A stretch of DNA of 64,000 bases from Panulirus ornatus (Eukaryota; Arthropoda; Malacostraca; Decapoda; Palinuridae). Under the pieces are notes generated by a model. That model was given only the letters and a program-made list of their open reading frames with translations, had not been told where the DNA came from and searched no databases. The DNA is taken from contig NC_092261.1 of the NCBI RefSeq assembly GCF_036320965.1, positions 11,286,697 through 11,350,696 on the forward strand. The letters run 5' to 3'. Positions 1 to 11,442 of the stretch are shown here, one piece after another. Numbering within the stretch: the stretch's first letter is position 1; every line of letters begins with the position of its first letter. Made by a program: the position numbers and the translations under genes.

Positions 1-258
1 CCATCAATCAATTTCAGGTTTCTAAAGTTCAGACAGCCATTTGTGTTAGTTGGGGTATCCAAGATGGGACCATAAGAGTGGTGAAACTGCAGATGTATCT
101 AAAGAGATATGAAAGTTTTGAAGGGTTTTAGAAAGATGGGCAGAAACTTATTATTAAATACATGAAGCTACTTACTATAACTATAATTCTGACAACACTG
201 GATTTATCCTAAAGTACAGTTTAATGGGATTACACATTTAGATTAATATTCAACTAAC

Positions 259-322
259 CAATGATTGCCATCAACATCCACATCTTCTCCATCAAGGTAA
301 TTTTCACCCTCAAGTGAACACA
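259..322 (-). CDS. FSTL1: FSTL1 exon: linker before C-terminal region, last in window
   Basis: Encodes CSLEGENYLDGEDVDVDGNH and then two bases (TG) of a codon that is probably Cys. It aligns with the vertebrate stretch CALEDETYADG...VDCNRC. Acceptor cctacag, donor gttagttg. Later coding exons are beyond the left edge. Confidence 0.82.
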
Positions 323-3300
323 CTGTAGGAAAAAAAAGTTATATTTTATTTCTATTGTACTTCAGAAGGCATAATACATTCACTTGAATTTTCTGTGGTA
401 CTTTATAAGGCATAATTTTAGTTATAATCCAGAGAAAAAGGAATATATCACAGGATGTAGGAGCTAACTTTTAAAAGCCATTATCAGTAATTCTAATACT
501 GGGAAGAAGTTTTATTTTATTTACATTTATGAGCTGGATGGTAACCAGGAGACAACACCGTTGTAAACTCTTCAAAATCAAGCCTCCAGTCACGATTGGT
601 GTCTGCCATGTCTACAATTGCATCCACGCATAGAGCCCTGATAAAAAAGATATGATGATAGTTACAAGTCATGCACAATTCAAGAATTTCAAACTAACAA
701 GTAAGAAAGTGAAGAAAAACAAACAAATAATGAGTAAACATCACAGGATATGGGTTATACAGAACACATAGCCATTTATGACCAGAAGATTATATGCATG
801 AGTGATATTCACTACCCCACACTATTGAACTTGTGGTGACACCCAGCCAAGTAGGGAAGAGAATTCATAATTGCTACAAATTCACCACTTGCAAGAAAGC
901 TATAGATATAGAAGCACTTCTGTCAATATTTTTGAGAATTATAATTTCTACAAATGGACACAACTGCTGAACCATATTGACAAACATATGACAAATTCAC
1001 TGTACTGTGAAAATGAAACAGCATGAGACTTTCTATACCAAAGTATATTGGTCAGTTGTTAATGTATCAATAAAAATGGTCATGAATAACCTTGCATCTG
1101 ATTGATAATTGTTACCTGGTGAGTTCTTGATTTTGTTCAGGACGTGCCATAAAGACAGCATCAGAAGTACAGTTTAGCAGCTCCTCAGCATCAAGATATT
1201 TATCCTCATCAACATCACAGGTGAAGAAGCGGCCCCATAGACTTTCTCTGTATGTCATTCCAGATACATGCCAGGGCTGTTCCTGAATTGTATCTTGCCA
1301 ATGCTTCCCCACCACCAGAAGGAAAGCATCACGCTGGGGACTGTAGCATACAGCTGCCATACAAATGATTCATTCAGATTGTTTTGAATCAAAATTTACA
1401 AAGGAAACCCAAAGTCTAAAATATAGTTTTTCATTTTGTTGCATAGGAATACTCAGCATGGCATAAGTAGTATACTTTATACACTTTTAATCAAAGAATG
1501 AATGAGAAATTCATTGTATCTACATTTTAGGAGTTTTTCTGAACTTTTGCTTACTGTATTATTAACTGTTTCTGATTATGAGAGTAGGGCTGATGTGTTA
1601 CCAAATGTGGATTCTAACTTAAACAAACCAGCCTATAGTACCCATGTAAAAAGAAATGTGTATATTTACCTTCATGAAAAATTTAAACATATTCCTTGAA
1701 AAGCCAATTCCATTCAGATAGCCAGTATGTCCTGTACATATCTCTGAGCTACTCTATTATGTGCATGCTGTTGTAGGAAAAAGACCTCACAATTATCTAG
1801 ACAATCAGTCTTAATCACTTGTTAATTTGTATATTTTGAAATGTTTTGACAGGTTTATTTTTCAATATTCATTGGAAATTAAACGTTTGAGGACAATATG
1901 TGGATTGAGTAAGCACTGAAAGGGTAAGAGAGATGTGTGGTAATAAAAAGAGTGTGGTTGCAAGAGCAGAAGAGGATGTGTTGAAATGGTTTGGACATAT
2001 GGAGAGAATGAGTGAGGAAAGATTGACGAGGATATATGTCAGAGATGGAAGGAACAAGGAGAAGCAGGAGATGAAATTGGAGGTGGAAGGATGGAGTGAA
2101 AAAGATTTTGAACGATTGGGGCCTGAACATACAGGAGAGTGAGAGGCGTGCAAGGAACAGTGTGAATTGGAACGATATTGTGTATTAGGGTCGATGTGCT
2201 GTCAATGGACTGAACCAGGGCATGTGAAACGTCTTAGGTAAACCATGAAAAAGTCTTTGGGGCTTGGATGTGGATAGGGAGCTGTGGTTTCGGTACGTTA
2301 CACATTACAGCTAGAGACTGAGTGTGAACAAATGTGGCATTTTTTGTTTGTTTTCCTGCCACTACCTTGCTGAAGCAGGGGGTAGCGATGCTGTTTCCTG
2401 TGGGGTGGGGTAGCACCAGGAATGTATGAAGGCAAGTATGAATATGTACGTGTGTATATATATGTATATGTCCGTGTATGTGTATGTATATGGGCATGTG
2501 TGAGCGTTTATGTGTATATGAGTGGATGGGCCATTCTTCGTCTGTTTCCTGGCACTGACACAGGAGATGGTGATCAAGCATAATAATTAAATATATTAAA
2601 AAGAAAGGTTTTACAGCTTAAAACATTTTTTATAGTGTTCATTTTCCAGATTTGGAAAAATCTTAAAAAAAGAAGCTTGAAACAACTTACAAAACAAAAG
2701 TATGTCTAGGGGACATATTCCTAAACCCATTATCACTTCCCCCAGCCTACTTACCAGTAACATTGACACAGATGAATATATATAGAGAGAGAGATATTAA
2801 AAAAATGAATGCATTAACATTCATACTGATTACAATTCACTTTGGGGAAATTTATTTTACAAAATATCTTTACTAAAGACCACTGAATCCATTAAAACTT
2901 CTGCAGTAAATGTAGTAAAGCAAATGTGTAGTTAAACTTATGTGTATTGTATATAAACATTCCTCTGCCTTCTTCCTTGATGTGCACACTATAAACTTAT
3001 CTATTCAGCATAAAAATGAAATATGTGCAGTGCACACATACGCCCTTGAGCAGGTTATATGCATCATGTAGGTCTCTGATTTAAAGAAAAACTTACCTGG
3101 CTCATTTTTTTTTACTGGCTTTACTTTTATTTGTTTTGTCTTCTTACAGAAGCCTTTGTGAAGAACTCTGATGTGTTTCTCCTGCATAAAAATAAATTAA
3201 CGTCAGGGATGTTGCTAATCACAGAGTTTAAATGTATGACAGTGAATATACTCATATAAGAATTAACAGTTAATGATGTTATTAATCCCAAGTATCAGAA

Positions 3301-6300
3301 TATGTGATGCAATTTACTTAACAATTTATGACTGAACTATGAATTTAGGCCAAGTAAGAACATAGCTATGTGCGTCTCAAGTATAAATGTGTGATGGTGT
3401 TGATATATATATTAGATATGGAAATACAGGAAACTGTGAACATCGTTTGCAGTGTATCACTAGTAAGTATGGTATGGTTATCTGAGGAAAATGTGATGGT
3501 TTTTATGATTTAGATTGTGATCTTACTAGAAAAATTGGAGGTGGCAGTCTTACATACATATAGACAAGATTAAGAGATCGATGATATCAGTAGCAATGGA
3601 GTTAAGGTATCTGATTAAGTTAACTTTTTGTAAAGTAATGACTTTAGTAAATGGAGATATGGTTTTTGAACTAACGGTGAGACAGGCATGGCGATGAAGC
3701 AAGCAGTAGTTATCATAGGAATTGTCATCAGAGCCACAGACAGGGACAAAGTGGTCAGGGCAAGTCTGGATGCACTGACAATGAGCAGCACCATGGGTCA
3801 CCACACATTCACGTCCTGCTCGACACTCCACATTATCACATAAATTCCCTGAAAATGACAGTATTAGGTACATTTTTATTCAAAATATTATACGTATACT
3901 TTTATACAGTATATTTTTACAATATTTGTTTAAAACCTGTTCTCAGCTATTGTTAGGGAAATAAAATACATGAGAACATTAACATATATCAGTAATTTCT
4001 TGAGTAAAATCTTTAAGAGAAATGTTCATATTCTCAAATTTTGCACTGCCTCATGCCATTACGAGATAAAAATTTTCTACACTTTTTTTCTCAACACTTT
4101 TTTTGACTTTTTTTTTTCACAGTATCTAAGCATTTCTTATCTTCTCATTCCCAGATGTGATGCACCAGCCGCTGGGATTCATCATACATTCCTAAATATG
4201 TGACTACATATCAGAGTGAAATTGTATGAATCAGTGGTATATATAAACTTCAGTACTGAAAATATGGGTTAGTCTTTTATACAAAGGATGTTTTTCCATG
4301 TGCTCGATTAGAGGGAAATTTGACAAGATGATTTGTTGTTTAGCTTAACCACGTAGGAGAATATCGAAAGTTAGTGTATATGAGGTTATGTTTTTGGCTT
4401 TATATCATTCCTAATATGGAAGAAAATTATGTAAAGCAGTTTTTATATAAGGAAGTAATGATCAAGATGTCATTGGACAAGTGAAGCTTACATAAAGTAA
4501 TTTGATAGAGAAGAGTTTGAAGCAATCAGAGATATGAATGAGCCTTGATAAATGGTAAGAAACTTGTGTGAAAGAAGCCTGCATTATGGAGTATGCTTCA
4601 TCCTTGGATATGACATTAGAGTATTTTTTAGGTAAAGATGAGAGCAGTAGAAATAGACTACTTTGTATAGTATATACAGTAAGAATCTTAGAGATAAGTT
4701 AAAAAAAAAAATTGGATGTAAAGCACATAGATGAAATCCTATGGAATGTCACAGAAGGGAGGTGGGGAAGAAAAACATAGTTTGGCCAGAGGTATGGGAG
4801 TTCATAAAGGAGTTGAACTGATTCGAAGTTGTTGAAGTGCTTGAGGTATTTCAAATGTGGTTAGCAGTTACGTCATGTTAATTAGGAGCTAAAGTACAAT
4901 AACTAGTTTTGTGTAAGTCAGATGACACAAAATAAATCATTAGCTAATGATACATTCAAAAGAATCATGAAGCTATATACAATTGATTCATATTACTTAG
5001 AAAAGTTTTTAATTAACAAGGTTCAAAGTGGTAGCAAAGGGAACCATATCTGAGGAGAAAGATGTTCTATCTAGGGTACTATAGGGAATGGTGCCAGCTT
5101 CAATATCCTTTGTAATAATAAAAGACATCAGTAGCAAAGTGAAGGAAAGCATAGTGAGGAACTTTGCTAATGACACCAGAGTAAGATTGTATCAATATAC
5201 AAAAGATTGTATCAATATACAAAGATTAGAGAATGGGCTAGTAAAGAGGTGTAAAAGGAGTGTGATAAAAAATGGTAGAGATAGAGGTAGGGAAACATTG
5301 GAAGAAAAGAAGGCATAGGTAGAAGAAAGGAAAGGGGTTTGGAAGAAAACTTAGGGAAGGAGGGAAAGGATGGGTTATGGGCAGGGAATAAGAAAGAGAG
5401 GAATGGAAAGACAGAGCAAGGAAAGGAGGTATAGGAAGGGACAACAATAAGGTTGAGAAATATGACAGAGGAAGGAAGGGAACTAGGGACGAAATGGGAG
5501 AGGAGAGGGAAGGAGACAGGATTACTTGAGGCAAAAGGAAGGAGACTGAGGGAGAGAAGGATACATAAGAAAGATGTGAGCAAGAAGAAATGGGATTGAA
5601 AGAAGACAAGATAGAGAAGAGGAAGGGATAAAGTAGAAGAGAAAACTGATGAAGATATTTGTATGCGCTTACTCACAATGCTCCAGACATTTTATGTGAC
5701 CATATTGCTCAAACAAGACCTTTTTAAATTCCATGAGTCTAAAGATTCGCCCTCCTTCTAACGATTTCTTCTCGGATTATGTATGCTAGGGTTCTAACTT
5801 AACCTAATCATTGCTAATCTTGCCCAAACATAGGGAGGGATAGGTGGTGGGCCTTTCGGTAATTCGTACTCAAATACTTTATGTTTTAAGGATCGTACAT
5901 GTCAATTTTATCTTAAACTTTTTATAAGGAATCTTAAATTTCAAACGCTTGCTATAATGTATAATATAGTAAACATACTTCTATGATTTTCATACCATCG
6001 AAAAATTTAAGAAGTTTGATTTATTTTCACATGGTCATGTTTGCTTTACATCCTTGTATATAACTGATGTGATCCCTTGTATAGATCAGCGATATCGAAC
6101 CAAGGCATTCCCACAACCAAGAATTCTTGGTGTTATTGGTGCAGTTCTCGGATATTATAACCTTAATTTACTGTGTTTATTCATTCAGTTTGTCTCAATA
6201 CCTCCCTTTCTTATAGATTATCGGCCCCTGTGTTCGACCGTTGGATAATTAGCTATACTTATGTCTGTTGCTGCTCAGTGTCAGGTGATTGATCCAGGGC

Positions 6301-8203
6301 CAGCAATGCTACACCAGTACTCACTTTCTCCACGAAGATCAAACTGAAAAAAAAAAAAGAAGATATCTTAATAACAAGGCAAGTACTATCCCCCCCCCCC
6401 CCCCTTCACCCGAGTCATCCCCGTGGCCGCTGAAGCCGTCCCACCCACACTGATTGGGTCAAGGGTAATCGTTGGCGAAAGAGACTCAAGTTGGCACCAT
6501 CTAGGAAAAACATCTTGTAATTACTTGTGATGGTCATTAGGCATCTGCAAACCCCAGTGATGTCTGGTGAGGGTACCAATGTTACCAGAAGTGACAACAC
6601 ACACACACACACCATTCACCCGAGCCCGCCCATACCGGACCAAACACGTGATAAATGCAATGATGAATCTTGTTTGTACAAACAAAAGTTGGACATATAC
6701 AGTAACAAACTTACCCATCTAGCGAGTTTAAAGTGTGTTTGAGGCAACACAAAGCCAAACAGTAACTGAGGTAAGGATGAATCATGTGGGGGATGATGAT
6801 GGGGTCCGCCAGGGTTGCAACCAACCCAAATTTGTCTGATGTAGATGGCGCAAGAAATCACCCCCCCCCCCTCCACCATCACCCCTCCCTAATGTGCGAG
6901 AGATCAGACACTAGTATACATGCTCACCGCTAAGCACTACCTTCCTCCCTTCATTATTATCGTCCCTGCTAACCGCTTCTCTCTCCCTGATGTCTAACCT
7001 TCCTATAAACAACCAATCCGTCAACTCAACTCTAACCACTACTCTCCCGAGCCGTCTGCCCTCCACTTCACCCCTAACCTCTACCACACCTTTGAATTTC
7101 TCCTCGCTTGTGTCGCACACCTTCACCACTACCTTCATAACAGCCCTTCCCTTACCTTACTTCACAACACTAGTCTTTCCTACATAATTAATTAGGATAA
7201 TCTTTCCTCGCACTGTTATCCTTTCCTTCCCGATAATCTATCTTTCACCAGAGGCCTTGCTTATGCCATCACACTTTACCAGTCATTTTCCTCCTCCCGA
7301 AAACCAGTTAATTTCCACACAGTTAATCAGATCAAGACCTTACCTTTTACCGCGACCGTCAACCTGACCATCACCTTCACCACACCCATTACCTTAAATA
7401 GTCCTTCACCACCGCTGCCCTTCCTTTCATATTCCATCTAACCATTATCTTTTCGTTCACAGCACCTTTCCTTATCTCCCACACCATGCAACCCCTCTCC
7501 ATTTTAAAACACCCAAGAAGCGTCTTATTCCTGGAAAATCAAGCAAGAAAAACGAATGATACACCAAAAGTTGTTACAATCATGCTATCATTTTTTCTGC
7601 TTGACTGGTCCTTACATCTTTGTTATCCCCCCTTCCTTACACGAAGATCTTTGGCGTCTTTAGACTCCGTGGCTAATTAGCTTTCGGTATACAATAACGT
7701 GTCAAGAACGCAATAAAGCCAAGAGCCTTGACGTGCTGCGTTCTGGTCGTTACCTGCCAAACACGCCTTGCATTTCCATTTCCTCATTAAACACAACTCG
7801 CACTGTAGCCACCTAAGATCGACGTTGTCATTCGATATCATCAAGTACCCAACACTGCACAAACCAAACAAAATATCCCTCAAGTTAAACGGTGAGGTTA
7901 CTGTAATCCCGAAGACACTGCACACATCCACGAAAACCAAATGTAAAGTCTGTATTTCTCTCAGTTTCTAGATGTAGGCTACAGAAGTTTGATAACCCTT
8001 AGCGTATATATGTGGCCCACACAAGAATCTCTACTGCTGTTATCTCGTTCCACGACTTATGGTCATCCGAGGAATGTGCTGACTAATTAGAACACTACAG
8101 TAGTTATGTGTGCGGGACCCATACTTAATAATAATTCACGACGTGTATCGACAGCACAAATGATGAAAGTGCGACGGTTTGTCTGTACGAATAAACACAT
8201 AAA

Positions 8204-8283
<80 letters not shown>

Positions 8284-11200
8284 AGTGTGTGGTGTAAGTG
8301 ACTGGCATCCCATGGTAATGCCAACGTCTCTTGAAAGGTATGAGCATAGTAGGAATGGTGAGACCTTGATACCTGCGACAGTGTGATCAGAATGAGTAGA
8401 TCCGTTGTAAAGTTGCGCGCGTCGTGACCAGCCTTGTACAAACGAATTTAATATTCAGAGCCACGAGGACGGGCCCACCATCAGGTTAACCAGTTCTCAT
8501 GCAGTCGGATACACCTCCCCCACATAGGAGGTTCACCTTTGTTTCGGAGTGACCTTCCCAGACCTATTACCTGGTAGCAAGGGCATATACAGAAGACATT
8601 TTCCGGTCAACGTTTTGGCAAGCTTTGTCATTACTCCGTCGGAGATACTTTTACCCGGAGACTGAGACTTTTAGTCTATTAACAAATACAATTGTTTCAG
8701 GAGTACCGATATAATTGCTTCTCAAATGGAATGTAAATAGCTATACTGCGGTATTGTGTGACTGAAAGTTGTTTTTCGTAGGCGTTGTGTCCTAACTTTA
8801 GCCTGGCCTGGCTCACGAATATTTTGATGTGTCCACGAAAACAGGGAGCGCTATTTGTGATGACTTAACCAACACTGTTGTGTTTGTTGATCTGATATCA
8901 AGTGACCGTGCGAGTGCAGAATGTCATTCTATGATCCCAGAGTCCATTTCTGAAACGCTTGATAGACACGTTCCTATAATCACATACAATTATCAAGTCA
9001 GGATGTTGAACATACACGTAGACATTGATAGTTTCATGCTGAAAAGTGAAAGTGAAATAGACTGGCAGTTATGTTGGCACGCTAGAGCAAGCATGGTGGG
9101 TGGGTGTGTGTGTGGTGGAGTGGCGAGCTGAGTGACCGCGACACTGGTGTGGCGCCAGGCAGGTGGTGGTGGGATGGGAAGGCCGGTGTTTTGGGGAGGC
9201 TTCATGAGGGAGGCGGTAGGTTTGAGGCAGTAAACAAAGGGAGTGAATCGTACGGGAAACGATGAAGTGAAGTATGTGTGTGCACCTTGCAGGCGATGTC
9301 ACAGCCAGTAGTGCTCCATTGAGGAAATGCAGCCCCTATAGACAGTGGTACTCCACCCCTACTAGTCCTTCTCCCCCTCACCCGCCTAACCACACACCGC
9401 TAGTCTACACCACAACGCACCTCGCCCTCAGGAATGCCTCACATGCATTACTGAACTATCCGTAGTTCAGTTTAGAGCACTGACGACACGATTATTTATT
9501 TACCAGCATGGTTTAGATGAGTAACAGGATTGCTTAATATACAGTAAATTGCATTAGGTCAGACCTGTTTCAGTGAAGATACAGTCTCTCCGAGAGAAAT
9601 AATGACAAGACTAAATTTATAGCCTTGAGGGTAAGCACTATAAGGCGTCTTTAGATAATTCTATATGAAATTTTTGTCTCGACTATTCCCGTATCTAATT
9701 AAAGTTTGCACCTTTTGTAAAAGGCTTTATCTATCTACTGTCTTTTAACTCCATCCTCATGAGGCAAGTTAAGTATCAAGTCGCATTTCAATCTCATGGC
9801 GTTTACTTAAATGAACATAGGGTCTGCCGTTTACTTAAATGAACGTAGGGTCTGGAGTTTACCTGAATGAACGTAGAATTTGGCGTTCACTTAAATGAAC
9901 GTAGGGTCTTCCACTGTAACACAAACTCTTGATACCCTCTGATAACTAGAGGGAAAGACTTCCTATGATCAATTATATCTGGGTTCGAACTGACAGCCAC
10001 CTTGGGGTTATGGCAGGGCATTTTCTTTTTACATTGATATTGGGGGACATTGTCCTCGTTATTCCACTTTAGATCTCTCTTTAAGTGCTTGGGGGACATT
10101 GTCCTCGTTATTCCATTTTAGATCTCACTTTAAGTGCCCTTTCACATAGAAAAGATATCGATGTCTTAGCTTACGACCCTATTTTATCGATCATCTGTTA
10201 TTCAAAATACAGAATTAAAAAAAAAAGCGACGGTCTGTAGCCCGGATGGCGGCAGACGAAGCCACCCACCATCCAAGCTACATACTGACGGTCGTGACAT
10301 GGAGAAAGCGAGTGAAGGATAACTAGTAAAAGGTTAAATTACTAGATTTGACTACCAGCAGTTACTAGCATCTATTATTTTCTCTACCTACTAATTTCAC
10401 GATACCAGTCACAGCATATATGTTATTATACTCAATATTCCCTACCCTGATCTTTCAAAGTGTCCTTTTAGAGAACCGTCCCCCACCAATGTTAAGAAAA
10501 AAAAAAAGGCCCTGAGATATCGTAAGTGGGGTGGTGTGCAAGTCGTAACGTTGCTTACAATATCTCTTCCAGCTCGAGGTTACAGTCCAAGTGAAAATGT
10601 TACTTTGGCGAGGATGTATCACTGAGAATAGTTTCATTAAAGACCTTCCCACTCCAAAAGAGTCTACATTTTTCTGCTGCCGGAAAAAGACAACGATGAA
10701 CGTTATGTTCATAATGGTACTGGTAATATAGTGAATTTCCATTCCATATTCATCATTGTGGTGATGCAAATTACAGAGAAGTCTAGGGACGTAAGTACCT
10801 TCGAAGTACTGAGGTACTTAAAAAGATATCATTTCAGCTGTGCTCCATAAGATCGTTCTTTATCATTATTAGGCAAAAATGTATAGAGGAACTGTGGATG
10901 AAAGATAATAAGAGCTTCTGCGTGACTCATACAAGTTAAAACCTTTGAAGGAAAGCGCCGAGCAGAACAAACGCGTCATCCATACTCGTGTGTGACTTCA
11001 ACGATCCCTTACGAAACTATCCCTATATGTGTGTGTGGGGGGGGAGGATTCGTGAGCTGACCAGGAGCCTGGCCAACCAGAAGAATGTGTGATGAACGAT
11101 ATAAGGTTTCAGAAGAGGAGAATGAAATCTGTCCTTGGACAAATGGCGTGCGTGAGGGAGAATGTGTGTGGAAGATTAGACGACCTATTTTATGACCCGC

Positions 11201-11442
11201 TGAGGTGTAGATGCAAATGGCTGCACTGGAAAATCAAGATTAACGTGACAGTTGAGCCTTTGACATAACTGTTTGCTAGATAATGTTTAATCATTTTTGC
11301 CAAAATGTGAATAAAATGAATCATACACCATGGGTGGTGGGAGTGTAACATGATCACGGTCCGTGTCAAGAGAAAAACAGGACATTATCGTACTTACCGC
11401 TGCCGCTGACGCAACTGCCAGACATATGACGAAGAGCCGCAT
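259..11442 (-). CDS. FSTL1: Follistatin-related protein 1 (FSTL1-like), seven exons, 3' end off window
   Basis: Spliced gene; the coding parts are 11442-11398, 6343-6325, 3848-3676, 3181-3097, 1353-1116, 637-525 and 322-259. All six joins have GT/AG ends and keep one reading frame over 737 nt (245 codons plus 2 nt). Domain order is: signal peptide (residues 1-15), follistatin-type module with NLCDNVECRAGRECVV (about 22-45), Kazal module CIQTCPDHFVPVCGSDD to HKGFCKK (about 45-97), a lysine-rich linker, an extracellular calcium-binding helical region starting AVCYSPQRDAF, two EF-hands, then CSLEGENYLDGEDVDVDG, which matches the family region just before the C-terminal cysteine-rich part. This order is diagnostic of FSTL1, a secreted glycoprotein that modulates BMP/activin-type signalling in animals. 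Identity is from family recall, not a search. The last exon(s) lie left of base 259. Confidence 0.9.
525..637 (-). CDS. FSTL1: FSTL1 exon: second EF-hand
   Basis: Encodes ALCVDAIVDMADTNRDWRLD then FEEFTTVLSPGYHPAHK. The loop DTNRDWRLDFEE has Asp/Asn/Asp/Asp/Glu at positions 1, 3, 5, 9 and 12. Acceptor ttttttatcag, donor gtaaat. The exon ends with one base of a Leu codon completed by the next exon. Confidence 0.88.
1116..1353 (-). CDS. FSTL1: FSTL1 exon: extracellular calcium-binding region, first EF-hand
   Basis: Encodes AVCYSPQRDAFLLVVGKHWQ onward, ending EQNQELTR. The loop DVDEDKYLDAEE has acidic or oxygen ligands at positions 1, 3, 5, 9 and 12 and Tyr at 7, which is a complete EF-hand loop. 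Acceptor tgtatggcag, donor gtaaca. Confidence 0.9.
1870..2590 (+). mobile_element. RTE-type LINE, 3' end fragment (family A)
   Basis: Sits in an FSTL1 intron, antisense to the gene. It begins in the C-terminal part of the reverse-transcriptase ORF (RLRTICG-like, then [33 protein letters not shown]) and is frameshifted after the RIYV motif. The 3' tail follows: GGTTTCGGTACGTTACACAT, then the conserved CACTACCTTGCTGAAGCAGG block at about 2360 and TG/TA-rich DNA. The 206-residue copy at 31375 identifies the family. Confidence 0.85.
3097..3181 (-). CDS. FSTL1: FSTL1 exon: end of Kazal domain and basic linker
   Basis: Encodes EKHIRVLHKGFCKK followed by a Lys-rich linker TKQIKVKPVKKNEP. The single Cys is the last Kazal cysteine, and the I-x-V-x-x-x-G-x-C pattern matches the family. 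Acceptor tttttatgcag, donor gtaagt, one base of the next codon at the end. Confidence 0.88.
3676..3848 (-). CDS. FSTL1: FSTL1 exon: follistatin module and first part of Kazal domain
   Basis: Starts with GG completing an Arg codon, then NLCDNVECRAGRECVV, THGAAHCQCIQTCPDHF, VPVCGSDDNSYDNYC and LLHRHACLT. The C-x-N-x-x-C-x-x-G-x-x-C pattern followed by C-x-C and VCGSD..SYxNxC is the follistatin/Kazal signature. Acceptor ttttcag, donor gttagt (weaker than consensus), phase 0 at the end. Confidence 0.92.
5183..5222. repeat. 20-bp direct duplication
   Basis: The unit AAGATTGTATCAATATACAA occurs twice back to back with almost no difference. It lies in an FSTL1 intron and looks like a simple slippage duplication. 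Confidence 0.75.
5230..5650. repeat. Polypurine-rich tract in FSTL1 intron
   Basis: About 400 bp of the plus strand is almost all A and G, with only scattered T and very few C. The long open frames on the opposite strand (Ser/Phe/Pro/Leu rich) are a consequence of this bias, not genes. Confidence 0.8.
6325..6343 (-). CDS. FSTL1: FSTL1 19-nt micro-exon
   Basis: The signal-peptide exon ends in phase 0, but the follistatin exon at 3848 starts two bases into a codon, so an exon of length 3n+1 must lie between them. At this site, on the minus strand, a T-rich tract ending in cag is followed by 19 nt and then gtgagtac. It encodes FDLRGE plus one base, which completes AGG (Arg) with the next exon. 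The join reads AAA-FDLRGER-NLCDNVECR. The short charged stretch sits where vertebrate FSTL1 also has a short charged mature N-terminus. Confidence 0.78.
6390..6404. repeat. Homopolymer (C)15
   Basis: Fifteen consecutive C in an FSTL1 intron, about 45 bp from the micro-exon on its 5' (transcript) side. The length may be inaccurate from sequencing. Confidence 0.9.
6930..7480. repeat. Pyrimidine-rich low-complexity region
   Basis: The plus strand is dominated by C and T with recurring CTTCACCAC/CTACC words. It lies in the long FSTL1 intron between the signal-peptide exon and the micro-exon. No gene is supported here. Confidence 0.65.
8206..8279. repeat. (AT)37 microsatellite
   Basis: About 74 bp of uninterrupted AT in the FSTL1 intron. 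Several open frames reading (IY)n cross it on the minus strand and are artefacts. Confidence 0.97.
9799..9910. repeat. 28-bp tandem repeat, four copies
   Basis: The core GTTTACTTAAATGAACGTAG recurs at 9801, 9829, 9857 and 9885 with a constant 28-bp step and a few substitutions (for example ACCTGAATG in copy 3). Confidence 0.88.
10041..10138. repeat. 49-bp tandem duplication
   Basis: Two adjacent copies start GGGGGACATTGTCCTCGTTA at 10042 and 10091 and end near TTAAGTGC. Only about three bases differ, so the duplication is young. Confidence 0.9.
10237..10281. repeat. Imperfect hairpin
   Basis: GTAGC and GGATGG (10237-10249) pair with CCATCC and GCTAC (10269-10281), with a matched 2-nt internal mismatch (CC/AA). 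GGC and GCC inside the loop could extend the stem. The sequence is symmetric on both strands; its function is unknown. Confidence 0.55.
11398..11442 (-). CDS. FSTL1: FSTL1 coding exon 1: signal peptide
   Basis: Encodes MRLFVICLAVASAAA, a typical secretory signal: one Arg, a hydrophobic core and small residues at the end. The acceptor (ccctacag) lies directly before the ATG, so the exon starts at the start codon and the 5' UTR must be on an upstream exon. The donor is gtaagta and the exon ends in phase 0. Confidence 0.85.

Noticed and set aside
5212..5676. 154-residue open frame on the minus strand
   Set aside because: It is a Ser/Phe/Leu/Pro-rich translation of a polypurine-rich tract, repeated in a second frame. 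This is low complexity, with no splice or family support.
8087..8441. Three overlapping frames with (IY)n
   Set aside because: They exist only because (AT)37 has no stop in any frame.
9799..9910. Regularly spaced repeats as a CRISPR array
   Set aside because: The 28-bp units are contiguous, with no unique spacers, in a eukaryotic intron: a plain tandem repeat.
9960..9990. GGTTCGAAC as a tRNA T-loop
   Set aside because: No cloverleaf arms could be drawn around it. No tRNA or rRNA gene was recognised in the window.
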